Source of the DNA: Beroe ovata
Lineage: Eukaryota; Ctenophora; Nuda; Beroida; Beroidae
DNA: 64,000 nucleotides
NCBI GenBank assembly: GCA_946803715.1
Contig: CAMPET010000183.1
Coordinates: forward strand, 15,344 to 79,343
Direction: 5' to 3'
The position numbers were made by a program, and so were the translations under genes. The notes below the pieces were generated by a model. It ran no database searches and was not told where the DNA came from. It worked only from the letters and a program-made list of their open reading frames with translations. Each line of letters starts with the position of its first letter. Positions within the stretch are counted from its first letter, which is position 1. Positions 35,401 to 46,910 of the stretch are shown in pieces.

Positions 35401-38400
35401 GGGTCACTGGTCAGTAGCTTCATACTCCAATCTACACACTTTGCAAGTCCTTCTTTCAACAGGAACAGTGATATGTTACCCTGAATATTGACGAAATTTA
35501 GCCTAAACCGCATGATTACGAAATCTCATTCACTCATACGACAGTTTGTACCATGCGCGGCGCGCGCGCAAATTTGCGTCACGATTTCAGCTAACAGTCT
35601 GAATCACTTTCCGACAAAATTGCATCGCGCGTGACGCGAATGACTGAAAATGCGTTCAAATTGTGACAGCCCCTGACACGAATACAAGATCTGTGCTTCC
35701 AGTTGGAATTTCAACCGAAAGTTATCATTGTACGTACCGGTTTCACAACACTTCCCACGAAATTCTGATTTCTGGTAGCACCAGCACCTCCTCCAGATGT
35801 GCCTGGAGGCGAGGAATGTGTTACAAAAACTCATGCGGGAGTGGTAATGCTCGATCAATCATCATACTGCTTTCGGTGGCAAATGAGTCAAAATCAACCA
35901 ATGAAAAAGAACACACCTTCCAGTATAATCTCAATATCTTTGTTAAGTATTCTCGATTCGACAGCATACTTTGCCTGAAATCAGCGCTGTTATAACGGGC
36001 TAAATATCAAATACTAATGTGTACTAGCATAGTGAATTTAGACTAAGATTAGTCTCGACTTTTCTATCACCTCATCAGCGAAATCCTCAGCTCCGCCGTC
36101 CTGTTTGAAAGCCGGACATCGAATACCAGTTAGCATGAGAGTAATGTATTTCATAGAGGGTAGGAGCATGAGTCGCAGAGTACCACCATCTCTCACTGAC
36201 TCCACAACCGCTGCAAAGTTATTACTGATCACGCGATGCAGTGATGTGCCACTCGGTGGGGAGTGTATACTGAATTTAATAATCCGGATAAGATATTGAT
36301 CTCAGTTTATTAGTAGGGTACCTATCTTGAACCATGCTCGACATCTTGTATCTAAGTTACAACATTATGTAAGAGAACGTCTAGGACCCTTGTTTGACAT
36401 AATATATGGTCAGACCTCATAAAGCGGAAGTAGACGTCTGAGGCCCTCATTTAAAGACTATTCAAGCTGTCACATATGCTCCGAGCCTGAAAGAATGGCA
36501 GAAATTGCGCTTACAAACGCCTGAGACCCGTATATGACCCCTTATTTGACAAAGGGCGTGGTCACAGCGCATTCTTACCTCGAAAAATGGAATCAGTGCT
36601 CAACATTAGATGGGCAACAATGATTAAGGCATGGAAGTTGAGCTGAAACCCTTATCTGACCCATCTTTTAACAAAAAACTGATTGGAGGTGCCATAATAG
36701 AGCATTAGAACCTCGGTAAATGTAATGAGCGCGGGACTTTACATAGAAAATGACCAATAAGATATAAAAATTGAGTTCTGGTAGTAAGTAAATGCCAGAG
36801 ATCCTTATCTGACCCCTTATTTGACTGANCTCTAATCTGACCCCTTATTTGACGTACACTAACAAAGGCGGTGGTAACAGAGCCCTCTGACCTCGAAAAA
36901 CGGAATAAGCGCTCAAAATTACATAGGAAATGAAAATAAAGAAATGAAAATTGAGGTCAGGTAGTAAGTAAACGTCTGAGACCCTTATCTGACCCCTTAT
37001 TTGACGTAGACTAACAAAGGCCTTGGTCACAGAGCCTTCGGATCTCGAAAAACGGGATCAGCGCTCAAAATTACATACGAAAAGATTATAAGGAAATAAA
37101 AATTGAGGTCAGGTACTAAGTAAACGTCTGAGACTCTTATCTGACCCCTTATTTGACCAACACTGGCATAGGCGTTGGTCACAGAGCCTTCGGGCTTCGA
37201 AAAATGGAATCAGCGGTCAAAACTACATAGGAAATGATGTTTTAGTTAAGGAAATCGAGTAGACGTAGCATGTAGACGTCTGAGACCCTTATCTGACCCC
37301 TTATTTGACGTACACTAACAAAGGCGGTGGTCACAGAGCCTTCTGACCTCGAAAAACGGAATGAGCGCTCGAAATTACATAGGAAATGATTATAAGGAAA
37401 TTAAAATGGAGGTCAGGTAGCAAGTAAACGTCTGAGACTCTTATCTGACCCCTTATTTGACGTACACTAAAAACGCGGTGGTCACAGAGCCCTCTGACCT
37501 CGAAAAACGGAATAAGCGCTCAAAATTACATAGGGAATGATTATAAGGAAATTAAAATGGAGGTCAGGTAGTAAGTAGACGTCTGAGACCCTTATCTGAC
37601 CCCTTATTTGTCCTACACTTGCATAGCTGTTGGACACAGAGCCTTCGGACCTCGAAAAATGGAATCAGCGGTCACAATTACATGGGAAATGATTATTTAG
37701 TCATGGAAATCGAGTAGACGTAGTATGTAGACGTCTGAGACCCTTATCTGACCCCTTATTTGTCCTACACTTGCATAGCTGTCAGTCACAGAGCCTTCGG
37801 ACCTCGAAAAATGGAATCAGCGGTCAAAATTACATAGGAAATGATGTTTTAGTTATGGAAATCGAGTAGACGTAGTAAGTAGACGTCTGAGACCCTTATC
37901 TGACCCCTTATTTGTCCTACACTTGCATAGCTGTTGGTCACAGAGCCTTCGGACCTCGAAAAATGGAATCAGCGGTCAAAATTACATAGGAAATGATGTT
38001 TTAGTTATGGAAATCGAGTAGACGTAGTAAGTAGACGTCTGAGACCCTTATCTGACCCCTTATTTGTCTAACACTTGCATAGCTGTCAGTCACAGAGCCT
38101 TCGGACCTCGAAAAATGGAATCAGCGATCAAAATTACATAGGAAATGATGTTTTAGTTATGGAAATCGAGTAGACGCAGTAAGAAGACGTCTGAGACCCT
38201 TATCTGACCCCTTATTTGACCAACACTAGCATAGGCGTTGGTCACAGAGCCTTCGGGCCTCGAAAAATGGAATTAGCGGTCAAAACTACATAGGAAATGA
38301 TGTTTTAGTTATGGAAATCAAGTAGACGTAGTAAGTAGACGTCTGAGACCCTTATCTGACCCCTTATTTGTCCAACACTGGCATAGGCGATGGTCACAGA

Positions 38401-40655
38401 GCCTTCGGACCTCGAAAAATGGAATCAGCGCTCAAAATTGCATAGGAAATGATGTTTTAGTTATGGAAATCGAGGAGACGTAGTAAGTAGACGTCTGAGA
38501 CCCTTATATGACCCCTTATTTGACCAACACTGGCATAGGCGTTGGTCACAGAGCCTTCGGACCTCGAAAAATGGAATCAGCGCTCAAAATTACGGCTGAC
38601 CCTCTATTTTATTAAATTGACAGACGGAATTAACTCTAAAACTACATGGGAAACAATGGTTAAGCAATTAAAACTGAGTAAGCCGACGTCTGTCTATAGT
38701 GGAAAGATAATTGATGCAGCATCTAATTGATCACGTGATTGAAAACGTGATCAATTAGATGCTGCAACTTGTACAATTCAAATGAGAACTAGATCATAAG
38801 GAAATATTTTTGAGATTTCAGACTAATAAAACCGACTTTTGTACTTAGTGTGTGGGTCGGTTGACCCAGCTCATCGAGTTTAGTTGATTGTGTAGTGTAG
38901 TGTAGCCATCGGTTCAGGTCGAATGAAGAGTGTTGTTGCATACTAGCCATCAGCATCAGGTCGGCTGTATCATCGGTGTTCCTTAACACAAACCCAATAA
39001 ACACACAATAAGCACAATATCTTGGGTTCTGTTCATGCTGCAGCTAGTATCGATCGCGACGGGGAGTGTAAGAAGGATCTAGCCTAGTCCTCTGCCCCAT
39101 GAGTTGATCTAGCTGTATCAGTCTAGGCCACTGCAAAGCGCATGTCCAGAACACTCGCCACAACACAATAAAAATCACAATACACTTCTCACTCACATCA
39201 CACATCGCTTAGTTGAGACCTGGCTCAACTACATGGATCACAGCGATTATCCAGGGGTATTTTGCTCCACGTGACAATTTTTTTTCCAATCAGATAGTGG
39301 TCAGATAAGGGTCTCAGACGTTTACTAACCCAATTTTCATAACCTTCTCATCGTTACCAATGAAATACATGAGGATTGAAGACTAATGAGGCTACGGGAG
39401 GTAATTGTGGGTACATGTATATACGCCACGTATGCAATTGTTTTCATTACTGCTGCACCGCGATGTGGCATTGTTTACACTGCCATGTTGAACAGTTCTA
39501 TTGTGCTGATCACGTGATCACTTGATCGAACTTGCCACGTGTACTGAATACACTGAACAAGCGTTACACGTGTTCACTGAGTGTATACACTATACAAGCG
39601 ACGTGGCTAATTCAGTGGATAATGGATATATGGTGTATAATACCTGTTCAAGAGCATGTAATATATGCGCTGATGATAGACAAACATACGATAAGTGTAA
39701 CATAACACCTGTATTCTAGTAATAATTGAATAAGCACGACCTTTGTCTCCTCTTTATTGAGCTGAAAACATGGGCCAACAAGACCTACCTTTCAGTGAGG
39801 TTCCCTTTAGTTCATCAAACATCATCCGTGGATCATCAATAGTCCATGTTACATTCCTCACTGCTGACGCTCTATCCTCTTCATTGTGGAGACCAATACC
39901 TGATGTTTGGGCCTCTATCTGCCACAACTCGTACTTTGCAACCTCCCTGAGATGAGAGAGAGAAATTACAGTATTAGGACGGAGGGAATAGTTCCGTTTT
40001 AGTAGATCATTGAATAGATTGCTGATGTTGACACTTCACTCACTCATTCTTGGAGGCATTTGAGCGCGTCACAGCCCATCCCTCCTTGACCATGAGTTCG
40101 TTAACACACACTGAATCATCCCCTGTTCCTGTGAATCACATTGTATCAATTTAGATACATGTGGCTACATGATACACAGCATGTCCGATGTATCATTGTA
40201 TTACCATGTATCAGAATTACAACCCCCTACAACAGCAATAGTGTAAGAATGCGGAATACTTACCAATGTAAAGCAGAGCGCACTCCCGGCCACTGTTAGG
40301 TATCACATACTCCACTATGAAACTCACTTCTTTACCAATCAGCAATTTACGCAGAAACTCTCTACTTTCCCAAGCGTACGGCTGAAAAATGTCGAGTGTA
40401 ACACTCACGCCGCAATCTGGCGTTATCAAGCCATAAGAAAACCGGAGTCTGAACAGTCACCTCATCCGGTGTAGCCTCATCAGCGCCGATAGGTCTGCGA
40501 CCTAATTTGGGGGCAGTGATGTGAGATAATATGATCGTTCTCTCTGGAGGTGGGCCGCCTCTGGGCCGGCCTTTAAGCACGAGAGTGTCTCCAGAGTTGA
40601 TCTGCTTAACTACCCAGCCTCTGTGCAGGGTTGGTGGCTGTGGTGGGGAGGCCAT
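32485..40655 (-). CDS. SND1: Tudor-SN (staphylococcal nuclease domain-containing protein 1), complete
   Basis: Sixteen minus-strand exons sum to 2,712 nt (903 residues; human SND1 is 910): 40461-40655, 40264-40381, 40044-40128, 39785-39946, 36071-36224, 35917-35974, 35738-35802, 35333-35480, 34799-35244, 34511-34722, 34136-34399, 33903-34029, 33510-33697, 33128-33344, 32706-32867, 32485-32595. The ATG at 40655 opens [15 protein letters not shown]. Four SN-like repeats follow, with family blocks [42 protein letters not shown] and [15 protein letters not shown] Tudor domain is marked by WYRAKVLKV and [10 protein letters not shown] around residues 740-760, then a partial fifth SN fold and the conserved end [13 protein letters not shown]. 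Family members act in RISC, splicing, transcription co-activation and binding of dimethylarginine ligands. Exon 4 needs an unusual donor (gtcttg, 4 bases beyond gtaggt) to keep frame. Intron 4 carries a long satellite. Confidence 0.95.
35545..35660. repeat. GC-rich repeat inside SND1 intron
   Basis: 'gcgcggcgcgcgcgcaaatt' and 'gcatcgcgcgtgacgcgaatg' about 70 bp apart lie in the intron between exons 7 and 8. Composition and motifs resemble the dispersed GC-rich islands elsewhere in the window. Confidence 0.4.
36440..38610. repeat. 152-bp satellite array in SND1 intron 4
   Basis: About 14 units, each containing 'acgtctgagacccttatctg' followed by 'accccttatttg' and, about 40 bases later, 'cacagagccttcggacctcg'. 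Starts of the first phrase at 36972, 37124, 37276, 37428, 37579, 37731, 37883, 38035, 38187, 38339 and 38491 show a period of 152 bp with at most one base of variation. Units at the 36440-36830 end are much more diverged and irregular, and one join contains an N (36829). The inner units fall into at least two subtypes ('aagtaaacgtctg' versus 'cgtagtaagtagacgtctg'). Non-coding. Confidence 0.9.
38716..38767. repeat. perfect 52-bp inverted repeat next to satellite
   Basis: 'gcagcatctaattgatcacg' and its exact complement are separated by 'tgattgaaaa'. It lies about 100 bases beyond the last satellite unit in SND1 intron 4. Confidence 0.7.
39285..39335. repeat. inverted fragment of the 152-bp satellite
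   Basis: 'cagataagggtctcagacgt' is the exact complement of the core satellite phrase, found alone about 670 bases from the array and in opposite orientation. It shows the unit also exists outside the array. Confidence 0.7.
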
Positions 40656-42018
40656 AGCTATCTGGATATCAGGGGATTGACTATTACAAGTGGGGAGTGT
40701 AAAATAGAATTCGTTGTGCTGATTCAATGATATTGCTTGCTATGGAAGAAATACCAAGAAAATAATGCATCTGCCCGAATAAGATGTATATGTTCTCGAT
40801 CATACACAGACGTGCTACACTGTAAAGTGAAGATATGCTCAGCCGAAACGGGATTGACTAAGGAAGCGATGAAACACGTATCACAATGTGCATATCCCAA
40901 TTCGCCGGGATTCACTTATTGCACCGAATTCTTGCGCACTAAACTGGAGCTGAGAACATACGTAGTTCATCGCGCGCGCGGCGCTCGAAGCAGTCGAATT
41001 TGACGATGCGACGCGATGCTAAGCCACTGATCTTGCCTGTCTGCGAGAGGTCCGTGTTTCACTCGATGACAGTTAATCACCGATTCGCGGCTAACTTCAG
41101 ACTGTCAGAGGACCTAGCTTCGCATGCCAGGCGCCCGCCGCCCGCGCGCCCTGGCAAGCGCTGATCGTCAATCGTGCAAGCAGCGCACATAACATGAGGT
41201 TGTGCTGTGTGCGCGCAAAAGTGCAAAACGAAATTCTAATTCTCAACAGAGTCTATCATTGTAGGATTTCACCCTACCGTCGGTGCGCGCGATTTTCAAT
41301 CCGCCCCCGGCCCCGCCCTTGCAGTTGCCAGGGATAAAATCCCGCCAGCAAGGGTAGGGTGAAATCCTACAAAGTCTATCATCGATCGACAACTGTCGGC
41401 GCTTTGTAGGATTTCACCGGCCCTTGCTGGCGGGATTCTATCCCTGGCATTCTGGCAAAGAATGACAATTGCGCGGCGCCGACGCACGACGGTAGGGCAA
41501 AATCCTACAATCCACAATCGGCGCTGCGCTATCAAATTGCCATGCCAGTGAGAAAATCCCGCCAGCAAGGGAGTACACTACAATGCATATTGCCCGACGT
41601 CGAGATCGAAAAGTATGCAATTGCAATGTTCGAGTTTCAAAATCAAACTGTTTCACTGATACAATTGTCAATTTGTCAACTGAAAAGTGAAATGACCAAT
41701 ATCTCATTCTCAAGTATAGGATTCACAAAATCAAATACCAGGTCGTCATGAAGTCGTTTTCATTGCATCTAACATTTTTGGTCGCCGAACTTGGAGCTTT
41801 AAGTTTATGCATTCGATACAAAACCATCGACCATGCAGAAATACAAATTGACATTCACATAGCATTAGCACACAGTTCAAAGGAAGGAATGTATTAATTG
41901 TAATGATCAACATCATCTTGCTAAACTTTAGTAATAGTTTAAGTTGGACTACACACCCGTCTGATTCTAATCCAAACCATATGCCATAGCTCTAGACCTA
42001 AATCTGACAGTTTGAGTT
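40656..42018. other. SND1 upstream region and anoctamin 3' flank
   Basis: The 1.36 kb between the SND1 start and the anoctamin stop carries no gene. It should hold the SND1 promoter. GC-rich repeat phrases at 40970-41000 and 41120-41160 and a nested foldback at 41258-41512 occupy its middle. 41580-42018 is AT-rich and probably the anoctamin 3' untranslated region. Confidence 0.5.
41258..41512. mobile_element. nested foldback (MITE-like) element, about 255 bp
   Basis: Outer arms: 'attgtaggatttcaccctac' at 41258 and its complement with two changes ending near 41512. Inner arms: 'gggataaaatcccgccagca' at 41331 pairing with the region 41401-41449. The central sequence 'tctatcatcgatcgacaa' also appears in the GC-rich islands at 3480 and 11587, linking them as one family. 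No ORF. Confidence 0.55.
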
Positions 42019-45000
42019 CTAAACCATGTTCTTATGAACTTCAGATAGCTCAGTAAAGTCTCTGCTGTTTGTTCGGCCGAATTGAGACGGACTAACCTCC
42101 ATTGCTACACTTTCATCCAGTGATTTTTGAGAGGGAAGCGTGTTGGATCGCTTGAAATTGTTACTTTTTGCTGTTGTCACGGAGTTGACTGAGTTTGTTT
42201 GATGTGAGTTTGTATGGACTGAGTTAGACCGCACAGGTGAGATAGAGTTATTGATGTTTGAGTGTGAGGGAAGGTGAGCAGGTAGACTGTTTATCCGGCT
42301 ATAGGAGTGATGCGGGGACGCTACCACATTGTCCTCTGGTAAAGTGGACAGGTGTTCTGAGGGTGGGTCAGGGGCTGGGGGAGGAGGAGACATTCCCTCC
42401 AGGGGGGCAGACTCTTTTGCTCTGAGCGCCTCCTTACCAAGGTATTTCTCACGCTCAATAGCGGTCTGAACATGTCGCGGAATATCTGGGATGATCCAGT
42501 CAACAAGACCAGTGATGAAGAAGACAAAGTGTTCGAATACGATGACAAAAGCGAGCCTTGCAGCTGTGATCTGCATCCAGATGGCTGGGTTGTTGGGATC
42601 GGTACTGAAGTGCATCCGAAACCTGTATAGAAGTATGGAGGTCAGTGTGACATCACTATGATGAATCTGATGACGTCATTACGGCCCTGCATGGCGTTGT
42701 CATGACAACAAACCTGCAGTGTGTGGCATCAGCCATGTTGAGAGCAACAGCAGATTCCACAGTTTTCTCGGTCAGGTTGAGAAGGGAGATGTTACATCGG
42801 CCGAATGTGTAGTTCGCATAGTTTATCAGGTCTGAGTCAATTGTGTACATGTACACTAGTCGTGGTATGAACTCTGATGTGAACGCTATGATGCATGCCT
42901 GGGGGAATTGTGTGTTTGTGAGAACTCAAGACTATAGAAACTTAAGAGTTCTAGAGTTACTCTAAAGAAGACTCAAACTATTATTCTTCCAGGTACATAC
43001 GTTACAGATCACTGCGAGTGTTGAAACTTTTTCCAGGATACTGTACCAGATTCCTGATAAATTGAGAGGGGAATATCAGACTATTATTCGAACACGGTCC
43101 ATCCATGTCTAACAAGGAAATGAGGCACTCAATAAGACGTTGATTGAGTAGGGTGAGTGTTGAGTGTTCTGGTTATCGAGAGATATCACACACACACACA
43201 CACACACACACAATCCACTCACCAATGTCCTCTGCTCGTTCAGGCACACATCGCCGTGTACTACACAGAATCTTGTTCCCGTCTAACCGTATCTCAATGA
43301 TGTTGTTAACGAGAGCAAATACTGGAGCAAGGGGGAAACACGCCACGAATATCGTGATAAAACCGTACTGGATGACTGAGGGGAGAGGGAGGGAGGGGTG
43401 AGTACCTATTGAGTGCCATCTGAGTATCAACTGAGTAACTGTCAAAGTGAATCACTGGAGAGAAGGGGATGTATTGTAGGAAGTTGTAGCTGAGATCATC
43501 CGGGCGATCAGAATGTAATGAAGGATACTATATGAGGAGGAAGTCACGGGAATAACAATCGCTGAACAGAATGGATGTGTGGTGCGTAGTAATACATATC
43601 AAGAACTTACCCATCTCGAGGTACTCCTCAAATAGCCCATCCTCCGGCCACGGCTCCAGCTGGAATTCCTGATCCCAGTTAGGGAAGTTGGACATATCGT
43701 CATCTCCTGATCTACGCTTGAACCAGACTTTCAGGCGCCTAAGGGCGTGTTAATCAGTGAGAATGCCATGGGGATTTCTAGTCAGATGATTTAGAATGTG
43801 TCCATCATTCATCAATTGCATCACCAATTTTATACATATGTAGGGACATACGAATGAGTAGTAGGCATGAAATATCAAAGAAGGATTACTCACGGTATGC
43901 CCAGCTCGAGGAAGTTGCCGACTGTCTGTTTCCCCACCATAATCACAGACAGCTGAATACACAAGTCTAGCAAACACCCGTATGAGCTGCACTGGAATAG
44001 AACCACCGGGTTATAACAGATCAAGTGGATCATCGTTTCCCGTCATGAATTCAATCGGACATTGACCAGCCCCTCCAGAGCTCCCCTCTCTGACTCACTT
44101 TGCTACCCGAATACCCTCCTCCAAACACCCCTCTTCTACCCTCACCCCTCTTTTACCTTCTACCCTCACCCCACCCTCACCCCACCCTCGCGCCTCACTC
44201 CGTCACCCTCTCAGCTCACTAATTCCTCCATTCCTACCTCTTCCTGCCTGTAGCCGGCCAATCTGTTGTAATCGGGTGGAGACCCGTTGAACCGACCCTG
44301 CACAAACGCAATGTAGAAAATGGAGCTGTAGAAGTTTACAAACTGGAACATGTACATCTTGAATGAGAGAGCGTCCTCGTATTCAGTCTGCGTTCGGTGC
44401 ATTTCTGTGAGGGGAGAGGTGAGGGGGGGGGGTGTAGTCAAGGTTTTGTGGAGAAGAGAGGGGGAAGTCAGGGATGAGGGGCAGGCTGTGTAGAGGTGAG
44501 GGGAGAGCGTCAAGATTGTGGATGAGGGGGAGAAGTCACAGCGGATTGAGGGTGGGGTGAAGTGTGACTGTATATCATGGTGGGGTTCAAGAATGAGTGA
44601 TGATGCAGGGACTGAGAAGTGTTCAAATTATAAGTGCAAGGTGTTATGTCGATTAGGTCACATCGGTGCATTGCAAATGATATTTGAATCATGAAGTCAT
44701 CATAACACGTGGGAGCCGGCTCCATAATGTCATCAATTATCACCTAATTAACCCAATTAACATACCCCAGTCAGTAAGGAAGTGAGCGACCCTGTAGTAG
44801 ATTGTAGACATGCATAGGATGAATATGAAGTTGGCAATGGCCCCAGTTCCACTGACTATCACACTACTGATGGTGATATCATTGGAGAGGGATGTTTTGG
44901 CTATCAGACCTCGGATCACAAGCCGATACACGACCACACCTAACACTGCACCTATCACCAGCGAGATCTGGGGAGAGGGTGATGACATGTGAGAGATATA

Positions 45001-46878
45001 AGATGATTCAGCAAATGAAAGCAAGTTGGGAAAATGGAAACACTCTTGGGTCAGCGGGGGAAAATTGGGGCCGTCAGTTGAACCAGGTGTTTTGGGGGAG
45101 ATAGGATGCTGTTACGGGTGACATACCACGGGGAATACTATACAAAAGGTGAAGGACTGTAGAAGCTAGATGGACTACCAAATCCTGCAATCAGGTACTC
45201 ACCATGAAAAGAGATACCATGAACGCGGAGGCTAATCTAGGATATCTCGCTGTATTTGGGATACTGGGCTCTGTCTTCATGGTAACTGGGTTAACCACAG
45301 TGGATGTGGCTTTCTGTTCGTATTGAGGTCGAGTTGGCTCATCCTGGTCCTCAAAGCCGAGAGTATCCCACTCAAACGCTTTGGAGGATTGCTCCCTCTT
45401 CCAAAACTCGAGGAATAGTCGAGCTGGGGATTGATGTGTTGTCATGGTTACAAGGTAACAACATTGTACCACGTGACTGCAATTCTTGATTCTCATTTGA
45501 CCATCTTTGATAAGGATTTCTTCCAACAGTGAAACAGCTTACCCCATATCGACATGAAGACGGAGAAAGCAACAGTGAAGTTGTTATCGAATAGATGAGC
45601 AACCTTGACAACAGGACAACTCAGAAATTCGAATAGACACGTATCACATCTTGGGCACATCAAGAAATCCTTGGGGTTGTTGCAAATACCAAGGCTGTGG
45701 GATAGAAAATGAGGGGTTATATGAGATCATGATATGTCAATCGATGATAGTAATAGTTCATTGCATCTCGTGAAATAACCAAATCCAACCTTGGCATTAA
45801 GGCAAGTTTTGCTAGTTTGCTGGAAAATCACTCACGCGATTCGGTTCTGGTTGAAGGTCACTATACCGTACAAGAAACACACAACACCCAGGATACTAGG
45901 AACAAAGAGCCAGTGCGTATAGAAACCGAGCCAACAGAAGTAGAAACTAACTTTCTCCCCAAAATAACGCCTGTGAGGAGTGTGTTAGCTGAGTTTACAA
46001 AGGGGCACACTAGTGTGTTGCTAAGAGTGGTGTCAAGACAATGTTGTCATGACAACACAAACCTGATGTAATCTAGTGGTTGACACCGACTCCACTGAGA
46101 AAATTTCCCCCATGCTCTGTACAATTTCTGTCTGTCACTTTCCTCTCCTTTGTTCTCTGTCGACTCATCGTCAACTTCTCTCAGGATACTGACGAGGAAT
46201 GTGGTGTCAAATTCAAGAGGAACGTGGTGTCAAAGAATTGGTGTCAAGGTTTGTGTTTGTTGTAACCATGGAAACAGTGAAGCACCTGTCGTGTAAGGGG
46301 AAGGCACTGACGTAGACATCAGTGTCGAGTAGACGTTGTATCCCGATCTTGATTCGTGTGTCACTGGCTGCAGTGTGTGGGGTCCGCTGTAGAATTCCAT
46401 TTACCTGAGAAGTGTGGAGTGTCACAAATGCCAATTTATAGCTTTACAAACCTCTACAACATTTCCTTAGAGTCTAGACACCAACATTCAACAACTAATT
46501 CGGCAAAAAGAGATTGACGTAACACACCCAACACCCCTAAACCTAACCTAAACAGTAAACACACAGACACAAACACACACACAAAGTTTGTTTAGTCCGG
46601 AACTGTTGATAGAGGGAACAGCAAGGTCTCACCGGGATACATAGGTGACAATAGAGTGTTTATCTGTGTGTGTGTTCAATAGAGTGTTTATCTGTGTGTG
46701 TTTATCTGTGTGTGTGTGTGTGCGCGTGTGTGTGTGTGTGTGCGTGTGTGTCAANNNNNNNNNNNNNNNNNNNNNNNNNNNNNNNNNNNNNNNNNNNNNN
46801 NNNNNNNNNNNNNNNNNNNNNNNNNNNNNNNNNNNNNNNNNNNNNNNNNNNNNNNNNNNNNNNNNNNNNNNNNNNNNN

Positions 46879-46910
<32 letters not shown>

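Noticed and set aside
36440-38610. CRISPR-like array
   Set aside because: The 152-bp period is continuous similar sequence with no unique spacers, in a eukaryotic intron.
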